From the NCBI RefSeq assembly GCF_004342175.1, contig NZ_SMAO01000001.1, positions 496,001 to 560,000 on the forward strand: a stretch of 64,000 nt of DNA, read 5' to 3'. Below the pieces are notes generated by a model. It was not told the DNA's origin. It saw only the letters and a list, made by a program, of their open reading frames with translations, and ran no database searches. Made by a program: the position numbers and the translations under genes. Positions 28,530-36,208 of the stretch are shown here, piece by piece (within the stretch, counting starts at the first letter, position 1; every line of letters begins with the position of its first letter). This stretch comes from Thiobaca trueperi (GTDB lineage Bacteria; Pseudomonadota; Gammaproteobacteria; Chromatiales; Chromatiaceae).

Positions 28530-29226
28530 GATTGTTCGGCTCCCGTCCGGCGTAGCGACTGTCCTCGCGGATCACGCGCGGCACCAGCACACGCGGCTCG
28601 ATCGAAACCGGCTGATAGACGACACGGCGCTGCTCGGGATCGTAGCGCATCTCGACCTGACCGCTGAGGGGGAAGTCCTTGCGGAAGGGATGACCGATGA
28701 AACCGTAATCGGTCAGGATGCGACGCAGATCCGGGTGTCCGCGAAAGAGAATGCCGAAGAGATCGAAGGCCTCGCGCTCGAACCAGTTGGCGGCGGCCCA
28801 GACCGGGATCAGCGAATCAACCATCGGCTGACTGCCGCCAGCATGGACTCGCAGACGCAGACGCCAGTTATGCGCCAGCGACAGAAGCTGGCAGACGACG
28901 GCGAAACGACGCGGATCGTCGAGCGTCAGATCGGGATCCCGATCCACACCGCGCCCGAAGCCGGTAAAGGTGGCGTCCCCGGTGTCCCACTCGGATTGAC
29001 CGTAGGCGGCGTAATCCACGCCACAGAGATCAATCAACTGCTCGAAACGCAGATCAGCGTGATCGCGCAGCATTCGCGCGACATCAAGCAGACGCTCGGC
29101 AGGCACGATCAGGGTCAGCTCGCCGAGCTGGTCGATCAGCTCACAATCCTGGTCCGCGACCTGTTCGCGGATCGCAGCGGCGAGCGTATCCAGCCTGGCA
29201 TTGCGGGTCAGGGAATCTGTAGTCAT
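28522..29226 (-). CDS. nuoC: NADH-quinone oxidoreductase subunit C
   Basis: The 234-residue 30-kDa subunit supports the quinone module. The signature region is present: [20 protein letters not shown] and [20 protein letters not shown], followed by [19 protein letters not shown]. The N-terminal 100 residues are more variable, as expected. It lies between nuoB and nuoD on the minus strand with a slight overlap with nuoD. Confidence 0.95.
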   Translation of the reverse strand: MTTDSLTRNARLDTLAAAIREQVADQDCELIDQLGELTLIVPAERLLDVARMLRDHADLRFEQLIDLCGVDYAAYGQSEWDTGDATFTGFGRGVDRDPDLTLDDPRRFAVVCQLLSLAHNWRLRLRVHAGGSQPMVDSLIPVWAAANWFEREAFDLFGILFRGHPDLRRILTDYGFIGHPFRKDFPLSGQVEMRYDPEQRRVVYQPVSIEPRVLVPRVIREDSRYAGREPNNHA

Positions 29227-29241
29227 GTGTTCTGAAGCAAC

Positions 29242-29718
29242 TCAGCGGGCGATGGTGTTGGTGCGACGGATCTTGTTGTGGAGCTGCAGGATTCCATACA
29301 GCAGCGCCTCCGGGGTCGGCGGACAGCCCGGCACGTAGATATCCACCGGCACGATGCGGTCACAGCCGCGCACCACGGAATAGGAATAATGGTAATAACC
29401 GCCGCCATTGGCGCAGGAGCCCATCGAGATCACCCAGCGCGGCTCGGCCATCTGGTCATAGACTCGACGCAGCGCGGGGGCCATCTTGTTGACCAGGGTG
29501 CCGGCGACGATCATGACATCCGACTGGCGCGGGCTGGGACGAAACAGCATCCCGAAGCGGTCCAGATCATAACGCGCGGCGCCAGCATGCATCATTTCAA
29601 TGGCGCAGCAGGCTAAGCCGAAGGTCATGGGCCAGAGCGACCCGGTGCGCGCCCAGTTGATGAGCTGATCGGCGCTCGTAGTCACAACGCCTTCTTCGAG
29701 CAGACCCTCTATTCCCAT
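29242..29718 (-). CDS. nuoB: NADH-quinone oxidoreductase subunit B
   Basis: This 158-residue subunit carries cluster N2, the last iron-sulfur centre before quinone. The tandem cysteines are in [12 protein letters not shown], with further ligands in [21 protein letters not shown] and [19 protein letters not shown] 29718 ([10 protein letters not shown]) gives the usual length; the longer frame upstream lies in nuoA. It overlaps the nuoA 3' end by ten bases, and the ribosome site is inside nuoA. Confidence 0.96.
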   Translation of the reverse strand: MGIEGLLEEGVVTTSADQLINWARTGSLWPMTFGLACCAIEMMHAGAARYDLDRFGMLFRPSPRQSDVMIVAGTLVNKMAPALRRVYDQMAEPRWVISMGSCANGGGYYHYSYSVVRGCDRIVPVDIYVPGCPPTPEALLYGILQLHNKIRRTNTIAR

Positions 29719-30065
29719 TCCAGCGCCCCCTTTTTCCACTCGTAGAAAAAGCCTACTACGAGAATGCCGAGAAAGACGACCATCGCCCAGAAGGCAAAGA
29801 CCCCGAGTTCATCGAGCACGACGGCCCAGGGAAAGAGAAAGGCGATTTCCAGATCGAACAGAATGAACAGGATGGCGACCAGATAATAACGGACATCGAA
29901 TTTCAGACGCGCCGTCTCAAATGCCTCGAAACCACATTCATAGGGTGCGTTCTTGTCCTGATCCGGACGGCGGGGGCCAAGCAGATAACCAAGTGCCAGC
30001 GGACCAACCCCCACCAGGATCCCAACCAGGATGAATATCAGGATAGGCAGATAGTTGTCGAGCAC
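29709..30065 (-). CDS. nuoA: NADH-quinone oxidoreductase subunit A
   Basis: The 118-residue, three-helix membrane subunit opens the cluster. It shows [20 protein letters not shown], with the quinone-loop region, and [20 protein letters not shown], the most conserved part of NuoA. The start is GTG at 30065, preceded by GAGAGGGGA. The promoter should lie in the next 160 bp upstream, before the tRNA terminator, but I cannot place it confidently. Confidence 0.95.
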   Translation of the reverse strand: MLDNYLPILIFILVGILVGVGPLALGYLLGPRRPDQDKNAPYECGFEAFETARLKFDVRYYLVAILFILFDLEIAFLFPWAVVLDELGVFAFWAMVVFLGILVVGFFYEWKKGALEWE

Positions 30066-30170
30066 TGTCCCCTCTCTATCATTTTTCTAATATAGGCCAT
30101 TCGGGCATTGAGTCTAGTTCAGCGGCAACAGCGGTGTCAACCGGGAGTTCAATCCAAATTATTATATTTT

Positions 30171-30225
30171 TCAGGCCATTAAACCGCATTGAAAAACATC
30201 GCATACCCTGCCGGGCGCGGTTCCG
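30171..30225. repeat. Truncated TTAAACCGC-family repeat
   Basis: TTAAACCGCATTGAAAAACATCGCATACCC and GGGCGCGGTT match the right-hand part of the element at 33482-33551 (AAAAACATCCCATAC, then TGGGCGCGGTTT). It lies between nuoA and the tRNA terminator. Confidence 0.7.
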
Positions 30226-30226
30226 C

Positions 30227-30264
30227 AAAAAAAAAACGGCATACCGTTTAAGCGGTATGCCGTT
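30227..30264 (-). terminator. Intrinsic terminator after tRNA-Leu
   Basis: On the minus strand the sequence AAACGGCATACCG, a six-base loop and CGGTATGCCGTTT form a 13-bp stem, followed by a run of T (ten A on the plus strand at 30227-30236). This is a classic Rho-independent terminator ending the tpiA-secG-tRNA transcript. Confidence 0.92.
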
Positions 30265-30276
30265 TGCTGCTGCAAT

Positions 30277-30361
30277 TGGTGCCGACGGCCAGACTCGAAC
30301 TGGCACGGCTTTCGCCACTACCCCCTCAAGATAGCGTGTCTACCAATTTCACCACGTCGGC
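30277..30361 (-). tRNA. tRNA-Leu (GAG)
   Basis: The minus strand folds as a class II tRNA with acceptor stem GCCGACG/CGTCGGC, D-arm GTGAAATTGGTAGAC, and anticodon stem CTATC/GGTAG enclosing the loop TTGAGGG, so the anticodon is GAG. It has a variable arm and T-arm GCCAGTTCGAGTCTGGC. The CCA end is encoded. It follows secG and precedes a strong terminator; tpiA, secG and tRNA-Leu next to nuo is a common gammaproteobacterial order. Confidence 0.97.
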
Positions 30362-30414
30362 AGGGTAAATCATTATTTCAAACCACAGGCTTAAACGTCA
30401 AACTTCATTAAAAC

Positions 30415-30897
30415 TTATTCTTCCGCCGGCTTAACTGGGGCTGAATTTACATCCGCCGCCGGAGATGCTTCCTGCTCATTGGCGTCAACCGCTGGCGAAG
30501 AGATGGCGGGCACATCCGATCCATTCGCGGCCTGAGCCGAACCTGACGCACCGGGAACGACCGGAATATCAGAATCTGGAGCAGTGACAGGCGCAGATGG
30601 AGCGGGCGCTGCATCAATGATCGCCGTATCGCCCAGCTTATCCATCAGTCCAGTCGGCTCAGCCGCGCCCTGAGTCGCGAAATAAGCCAGAGCCATGCTG
30701 GTCAGAAAGAACAGGGTGGCGATGATAGCAGTCAGGCGCGTCAAAAACGAGCCCGAACCCTGAGATCCGAAAACCGTCTGCGATGCCCCGCTACCGAAGG
30801 CCGCACCGGCGTCCGCGCCCTTGCCGTGCTGAATCAGCACCAGCCCAATCAGGCCCAGCGACAGGAAGACCTGGGCAACTGTCAAAATCGTTTGCAT
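30415..30897 (-). CDS. secG: Preprotein translocase subunit SecG with a long tail
   Basis: The first 75 or so residues are typical SecG: LTVAQVFLSLGLIGLVLIQH, then GKGADAGAAFGSGASQTVFG, then a second membrane helix (RLTAIIATLFFLTSMALAYF). It assists SecYE in moving proteins across the inner membrane. At 160 residues it is longer than the E. coli protein (110); the extra C-terminal part is rich in Ala, Pro, Asp and Ser and is probably disordered. It follows tpiA by about 26 bp and precedes the tRNA. Confidence 0.94.
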   Translation of the reverse strand: MQTILTVAQVFLSLGLIGLVLIQHGKGADAGAAFGSGASQTVFGSQGSGSFLTRLTAIIATLFFLTSMALAYFATQGAAEPTGLMDKLGDTAIIDAAPAPSAPVTAPDSDIPVVPGASGSAQAANGSDVPAISSPAVDANEQEASPAADVNSAPVKPAEE

Positions 30898-30923
30898 GCG
30901 TTACTCACACGTTGGGAGCTGGT

Positions 30924-31688
30924 TCAGCCCGCCACCAAGTCACCAGCCTGACAGATCGCCAGGAAATCATCCGCGACCAGAGACGCCCCGCCGATCAGTC
31001 CGCCATCAATGTCAGGCTGCGACAGGAGATCGCGCGCATTCGCCGCCTTCATGCTGCCGCCATAGAGGATCCGGATCTTCCCGGCAATGGCCTGACTGTC
31101 TCCGGCGATGCGCTGACGGATGAAGACATGCACCGCCTGCGCCTGCTCGGGCGTCGCGGTCATGCCCGTGCCAATCGCCCAGATCGGTTCATAGGCGATC
31201 TCGATCCGACTGAATGCATCGATACCGATCCGGCTGACGATGCCATCGATCTGGCCTGCAATCACCGTTTCGGTCTGCCCCTGCTCGCGCTGTTGCAGCG
31301 ATTCGCCAACGCACAGAATCGGCGTCAGGCCCTGCGCGAGACAGGCGCTCAATTTTTTCGCGACAATTTCGTCTGTTTCGCCGTAATACTCGCGGCGCTC
31401 GGAGTGACCGCAGATCACATAACGGCAGCCGAATTCAGCCAGCATCGCGGCTGACACCTCACCGGTGTAGGCACCTGACGGCTCGGTCGAGACCGTCTGC
31501 GCACCGAGACGAACCGTGCTGCCAGCGAGCATCTGTTCACCGAGCGACAGAAAGGGAAACGGCGGACAGACCGCGATTTCAGCCTTTGCAATCGCCGTTG
31601 CACCAGCAATGACACCAGACAGCAGCGCTTCCGCACTGGCTTTGGTGCCGTTCATCTTCCAGTTTCCTGCAATCAGTGGCTGGCGCAT
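30924..31688 (-). CDS. tpiA: Triosephosphate isomerase
   Basis: The 254-residue TIM-barrel enzyme interconverts dihydroxyacetone phosphate and glyceraldehyde 3-phosphate. Active-site elements are intact: Lys11 in AGNWKMN, the histidine in CGHSERR, the glutamate in YEPIWAIGTG, and the phosphate loop YGGSMKAAN. ATG 31688 (MRQPLIAG) is the true start; an open frame extends upstream without coding character. It heads the tpiA-secG-tRNA unit. Confidence 0.97.
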   Translation of the reverse strand: MRQPLIAGNWKMNGTKASAEALLSGVIAGATAIAKAEIAVCPPFPFLSLGEQMLAGSTVRLGAQTVSTEPSGAYTGEVSAAMLAEFGCRYVICGHSERREYYGETDEIVAKKLSACLAQGLTPILCVGESLQQREQGQTETVIAGQIDGIVSRIGIDAFSRIEIAYEPIWAIGTGMTATPEQAQAVHVFIRQRIAGDSQAIAGKIRILYGGSMKAANARDLLSQPDIDGGLIGGASLVADDFLAICQAGDLVAG

Positions 31689-31782
31689 GACGGAACTCCA
31701 TGAAGGCGAGCCGGGGATCATAGCCATTTTTACGGAGAATTCAAGCACCAGTTTCGTCAGCCCGAGGATCCGGGCCGCAAAG

Positions 31783-31910
31783 CCACAAAGGACACGAAGA
31801 AAAACAATCACTTGCCACGCCCGCACGACTCAATCCGACAAGCCGATGCAGCCAGATCAACAACACCTTGAAATACTTTGCGTTCTTCGTGGTCTTTGCG
31901 GTTCAATCGC
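31783..31910. repeat. Inverted pair of AAGGACACGAAG-type repeats
   Basis: GCAAAGCCACAAAGGACACG followed by AAGA, and CTTTGCGTTCTTCGTGGTCT followed by TTGCGGTT, face each other between tpiA and smpB. They resemble a widespread dispersed repeat. Promoters for the two divergent genes must lie around it; none is clear by eye. Confidence 0.6.
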
Positions 31911-31956
31911 GCTCTTTTGATTTAAATTCACCGCCTCTTTCATATAGACTCGCACC

Positions 31957-32436
31957 ATGACCAAAGCGAAAAAGAACACCTCCAACGGCGGCTCGACCAT
32001 CGCCCTCAACAAGAAGGCGGGCCACGATTATTTCATCGAACAGCGGATCGAGACCGGCATGGTGCTCGAAGGCTGGGAGGTCAAGAGCCTGCGCGCCGGG
32101 CGTATCCAGCTCAAGGAAAGCTACGTCAAGATCCTGCATGGCGAGGGCTTTCTGATCGGCTCTCATATCTCGGCGCTGGCGGCGGCCTCGACCCATGTCA
32201 ATCCGGACCCCACCCGCAGCCGCAAGCTGCTGCTCAAGCGCGCCGAACTGAACCGTCTGATCGGTCTGATCGAACGCGCCGGCTATACCCTGGTGCCGAC
32301 GGCCATGTACTGGAAACGGGGCCGGGCCAAGCTCGAAATCGGACTGGCCAAGGGCAAGAAACAGCACGACAAACGCTCGACCGAGAAAGACCGCGACTGG
32401 CAGCGCGACAAGGAACGGCTGTTCAAGACCGGTTGA
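31957..32436 (+). CDS. smpB: SsrA-binding protein
   Basis: This 159-residue RNA-binding protein delivers tmRNA to stalled ribosomes for trans-translation. The OB-fold landmarks are present: [20 protein letters not shown] and [19 protein letters not shown]. The C-terminal tail ([20 protein letters not shown]) is basic and becomes helical in the decoding centre. Its 3' end faces the DUF815 gene with about 15 bp between. The tmRNA gene itself is not in the window. Confidence 0.96.
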   Translation: MTKAKKNTSNGGSTIALNKKAGHDYFIEQRIETGMVLEGWEVKSLRAGRIQLKESYVKILHGEGFLIGSHISALAAASTHVNPDPTRSRKLLLKRAELNRLIGLIERAGYTLVPTAMYWKRGRAKLEIGLAKGKKQHDKRSTEKDRDWQRDKERLFKTG

Positions 32437-32451
32437 AGCGGACAGTCCGCC

Positions 32452-33345
32452 CTATTCCGCCATGCGCCCCACCCAGTCGCGGGCGAACTGCCAGGCGGTG
32501 CGACCGCTGCGCGAGCCGCGTTGCAGCGCCCATTGCAGGGCGGCGCGTTCGACCGGCGCCCAGGCCGCCTCAGTCCAGTCCGGCTGATTGGACGCAAGCC
32601 GGTCGAGCCAGTGGCGCACCACGTCAAGATACTGCGCCTGACTGAATGGATGAAAGGCGACCCAGAGACCAAAGCGGTCGGACAGCGAGATCTTTTCCTC
32701 CACCGACTCGCCGTGATGCAGTTCGCCATCGAGGAATCGGGCCTCCCGGTTCTCGGAGTGGAACTCAGGCAGCAGATGGCGGCGATTGGAGGTGGCATAG
32801 ATGAGGACGTTGTCCGGGGTCGCCGCAATGGACCCATCGAGCGCCGCCTTGAGCGCCTTGTAGCCGGACTCGCTGGCCTCGAAGGACAGGTCGTCGCAGA
32901 AGAGGATGAAGCGTTCGGGACGGTCGCGGATCCGCTCCAGAATATCGGGCAACTGGATCAGATCGTCCTTATCGACCTCGATCAACCGCAACCCCGCCGC
33001 GCGATGGGCATTGAAGACCGCCTTGACCAGCGAGGATTTGCCGGTGCCGCGCGAACCCCACAGCAGGACGTTATTGGCCCCCCGCCCGGCGAGAAACTGC
33101 CGGGTATTGCGGTCGATCTCCGTTTTCTGACGATCCAGACACAGCAGATCGTCCAGCGCGAGCCGATGCGGGCTGGGTACGGTCTGCAAGGCGCCGCGTT
33201 CGCCGTGGCGACGCCAGCGGAAGGCGTGGGCCGACCAGTCGGGCGGCGCGTCGGCAACCGGCAGCAGATGCTCCAGACGCTCCAGCATGGATTCGACACG
33301 CGAAAAGAGCGGTTGGATCGAGTTGTCGTTAAAAATCCTGTCCAT
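32452..33345 (-). CDS. DUF815-family AAA+ ATPase
   Basis: The 297-residue protein has Walker A (LLWGSRGTGKSSLVKAVFNA), Walker B (FILFCDDLSFEASESGYKAL), and the downstream ATSNRRHLLPEF and SDRFGLWVAFHPFSQAQYLD segments that define DUF815 ATPases. The cellular role is not settled; an ATPase switch is all that can be inferred. The start codon ATG 33345 and its upstream AGGA both lie inside a family-1 repeat half-copy, so residues MDRIFN are repeat-encoded. Met20 is a fallback start. Confidence 0.88.
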   Translation of the reverse strand: MDRIFNDNSIQPLFSRVESMLERLEHLLPVADAPPDWSAHAFRWRRHGERGALQTVPSPHRLALDDLLCLDRQKTEIDRNTRQFLAGRGANNVLLWGSRGTGKSSLVKAVFNAHRAAGLRLIEVDKDDLIQLPDILERIRDRPERFILFCDDLSFEASESGYKALKAALDGSIAATPDNVLIYATSNRRHLLPEFHSENREARFLDGELHHGESVEEKISLSDRFGLWVAFHPFSQAQYLDVVRHWLDRLASNQPDWTEAAWAPVERAALQWALQRGSRSGRTAWQFARDWVGRMAE

Positions 33346-33363
33346 CCTGAGAAATCCTGTTAA
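33330..33363. repeat. Half family-1 repeat covering the start of the DUF815 gene
   Basis: AAAAATCCTGTCCATCCTGA and GAAATCCTGTTAA are the right arm of family 1. The next bases are the TTAAACCGCG end of the composite element, so the two repeats join at TTAA. Confidence 0.85.
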
Positions 33364-33551
33364 ACCGCGCTCAGCGCGAGAGGCGTCATTTTCAGTTTGC
33401 GTTTAGCTTTGGGGATTTCACCGGCCTCCATGGAGGCGCGGTTTAAAACATATTATTGAATATCTTAAACCGCGCCAGCTCAAACGGTCGTTGATGCTAC
33501 CAAGGTCGATCCAACCCAAAAACATCCCATACTGCACTGGGCGCGGTTTAA
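33360..33551. repeat. Composite TTAA-bounded palindromic element of about 190 bp
   Basis: Two half-elements, each bounded by TTAAACCGCG and CGCGGTTTAA, flank an AT-rich linker (33443-33464). The reverse complement matches 61117-61311 nearly along its whole length, including CAAACTGAAAATGACGCCT and the AACGGTCGTTGAT plus CCAAGGTCGAT stretch. The right-hand TTAA supplies the stop codon of glgP. No coding frame is supported. Confidence 0.92.
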
Positions 33552-36046
33552 TTGAGAGCCACCGGCAGCGGCTCGATCTGCCAGATCCGCTCGGCGTACT
33601 CGCGAATCGCCCGATCAGACGAAAATTTACCCATGCGCGCGACATTGAGGATCGACATCCGGTCCCACTGCGCCGGGTCGCGCCAGACGGCGCCGACGCG
33701 CTCCTGACAATCGAGATAGGCGCGATAATCGGCCAGCACCATGAAAGGATCCTGATGGAGCAGATGGTCGGTCAGAGGCCGGAACAGATTGGTGTCGCCA
33801 TACGAAAACAGCCCGGAGCTGATCAGGTCGATGTCCGCCTTGAGTTCGGGGTCGCCATTGTAAATGTCCCAGGGCCGATAGCCAGCGCTCTGTTTCTGCC
33901 GCACCTCATCAACGGTCATGCCGAAGAGGAAGAAATTCTCCGCCCCGACCTCCTCGCGGATCTCGACATTGGCGCCGTCCAGGGTGCCGATGGTCAGTGC
34001 GCCATTCATCGAGAATTTCATATTGCCGGTGCCCGATGCCTCCTTACCCGCCAGCGAGATCTGTTCGGAGAGATCGGCGGCGGGATAGAGCCGCTGGCCG
34101 TTCTTGACATTGAAATCGGGCATGAAGACGACACGGATGGAGCCATTGACCTGCGGGTCGTGATTGATAACCTCCGCGACCGAGTTGATGAGCTTGATGA
34201 TGAGCTTGGCCAGATAGTATCCGGGCGCCGCCTTGCCGCCGAAGACGAAGGCGCGCGGCACCATCTCCTGGCCGGGATTCTGCTTGAGCCGCTGATAGCA
34301 GCGGATGACATGCAGGATACTGAGATGCTGGCGTTTGTACTCGTGGAAGCGCTTGGCCAGCACGTCGAACATGACCGCCGGGTTCAGTTCCACTCCGGTA
34401 TTCTGCCGCAACCAGACCGCCAGGTCCTGCTTGGCGGCGGTCTTGACCTGACGCCAGCGGGCCTGCACCTCAGGATCATCGGCATGAGACTCCAGTTCGC
34501 GCAGCCGGCCCAAATCGCGAATCCAACGGTCGTCGCCGCAGACCTCGGTGATGAGGTGAGCCAGACGCGGATTGCTGACCACCATGAAGCGACGGGGGGT
34601 GACGCCGTTGGTGACGTTGTGGAACTTCTCCGGCCAGAGATCGTGGAAATCTTTGAGGATGGTCGTCTTCACCAGCTCCGAATGCAGCGCCGCCACGCCG
34701 TTTACCGCGCGACTGCCCACCACCGCCAGATGCGCCATCCGCACCCGGCGCACGCCCTCCTCGGCGATCAGCGACATCCGCGCCACCCGCGACTCGTCGC
34801 CGAGAAAACGCATCCGCACCTCATCCAGAAAACGGCGGTTGATCTCGTAGACGATCTCCAGATGGCGCGGCAGCAGACGCTCGAAGAGGTTGACCGACCA
34901 GGTCTCCAGCGCCTCGGGCAGCAGGGTGTGATTGGTGTAGCAGAAGGTGCGGCGGGTGATGTCCCAGGCCGGCTCCCATTCCATGCCCTGCTCGTCCATC
35001 AAGAGCCGCATCAGCTCGGCCACCGCCAGTGAAGGATGGGTATCGTTGAGCTGGACGACGAATTTATCGGCGAAGGTCTCCAGCGGGCCGACCGTGTTCA
35101 GATGCAGCCGGATCATGTCCTGAAGCGAACAGGAGACGAAAAAGAACTGCTGTTTCAGCCGCAGCGCCTTGCCCGCCTCGGGCTCGTCGTTCGGATAGAG
35201 TACCTTGGAGATGGTCTCGGCCTCGATCTTGGCATGGACGGCGCCGTAATAATCGCCGACATTGAATGCCTGAAAATCGAACGACTGCGAGGCTTCGGCC
35301 TTCCACAACCGCAGCAGATTGACATTGCCGACCCCATAGCCCAGGACCGGGGTGTCATAGGCCATGCCATCGATTTCCTGATCCGGCACCCAGCGCGTGC
35401 GCGCCCGTCCATCCTGATCCTGGTAAGACTGGGTATAGCCGCCGTACAGCACCGGAAAACGGATCTTGGGACGCGGGATCTCCCAGGGATTGCCATTACG
35501 CAGCCAGGTATCGCTTTTCTCCACCTGCCAGCCGTCCTCGATGGCCTGATCGAAGATGCCGAATTCGTAACGGATGCCGTAACCGATGGCCGGGATCTGG
35601 CAGGTCGAGAGCGAATCCATGAAACAGGCCGCCAGCCGCCCGAGCCCGCCGTTGCCCAGACCCGGCTCCTCCTCTTCCTCCAGGATGGCGTTGAAGTCCA
35701 GATCCATTTCAGTGGCTGCCTCGCGGCTGGCCCTGGTGATGCCGAGATTGACCAGGTTGTTAAGCAGATGCGGCCCCAGCAGAAACTCAGCGGACAGATA
35801 GCAGACCGTGCGTGCATGGGTGGTCTTGAAGACCTGCGCCGATTTGAGCCAGCGATCCAGCAGCCGGTCGCGCGCGGTGAAGGCGGCGGCCATATAGCGA
35901 TCATGGGGCGTCGCCACTTCACGGAAACGCCCCTGGATATAGAAAAGGTTATCGATATAGGCCTGCATCAGGGCCGCTTTCGACAGACCGGTGCGGGTGT
36001 GTTCGCGAACCGGATCCGAGGTTTCGGCGGGGGCCGGGGTGCTCAT
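33548..36046 (-). CDS. glgP: Glycogen/maltodextrin phosphorylase
   Basis: This 832-residue PLP enzyme releases glucose 1-phosphate from alpha-glucans. The PLP-lysine region EASGTGNMKFSMNGALTIGT is intact, as are EEEEPGLGNGGLGRLAACFM, YGIRYEFGIFDQ and TNHTLLPEALE, all typical of the family. The N-terminus is short and lacks obvious regulatory extensions, as in bacterial enzymes. The stop TAA lies within the TTAA end of the composite repeat. No other glycogen gene is in the window. Confidence 0.96.
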   Translation of the reverse strand: MSTPAPAETSDPVREHTRTGLSKAALMQAYIDNLFYIQGRFREVATPHDRYMAAAFTARDRLLDRWLKSAQVFKTTHARTVCYLSAEFLLGPHLLNNLVNLGITRASREAATEMDLDFNAILEEEEEPGLGNGGLGRLAACFMDSLSTCQIPAIGYGIRYEFGIFDQAIEDGWQVEKSDTWLRNGNPWEIPRPKIRFPVLYGGYTQSYQDQDGRARTRWVPDQEIDGMAYDTPVLGYGVGNVNLLRLWKAEASQSFDFQAFNVGDYYGAVHAKIEAETISKVLYPNDEPEAGKALRLKQQFFFVSCSLQDMIRLHLNTVGPLETFADKFVVQLNDTHPSLAVAELMRLLMDEQGMEWEPAWDITRRTFCYTNHTLLPEALETWSVNLFERLLPRHLEIVYEINRRFLDEVRMRFLGDESRVARMSLIAEEGVRRVRMAHLAVVGSRAVNGVAALHSELVKTTILKDFHDLWPEKFHNVTNGVTPRRFMVVSNPRLAHLITEVCGDDRWIRDLGRLRELESHADDPEVQARWRQVKTAAKQDLAVWLRQNTGVELNPAVMFDVLAKRFHEYKRQHLSILHVIRCYQRLKQNPGQEMVPRAFVFGGKAAPGYYLAKLIIKLINSVAEVINHDPQVNGSIRVVFMPDFNVKNGQRLYPAADLSEQISLAGKEASGTGNMKFSMNGALTIGTLDGANVEIREEVGAENFFLFGMTVDEVRQKQSAGYRPWDIYNGDPELKADIDLISSGLFSYGDTNLFRPLTDHLLHQDPFMVLADYRAYLDCQERVGAVWRDPAQWDRMSILNVARMGKFSSDRAIREYAERIWQIEPLPVALN

Positions 36047-36114
36047 GACGACCTCTCATCGCTGGCTGATTGAAGATCAGGCGTGGCAACAGAATGGGCT
36101 TGTAACCCCGCTGG

Positions 36115-36207
36115 CACTATAAACCGCGTCAGCGTCAACGACCATCAAGTCTGCCGGGGCCAGCCCATTCAAAGAAAACATCGCCTGCCGCTCCAGGTGC
36201 GGTTGAA
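36115..36207. repeat. Diverged TTAAACCGCG-family repeat between glgP and hrpA
   Basis: ATAAACCGCGTCAGCGTCAA at the left and CCAGGTGCGGTTGAAT at the right, with AGAAAACATCGCCTGCC inside, match one half of the composite element at lower identity. It lies upstream of glgP and just after the hrpA stop. Confidence 0.7.
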
Positions 36208-36208
36208 T

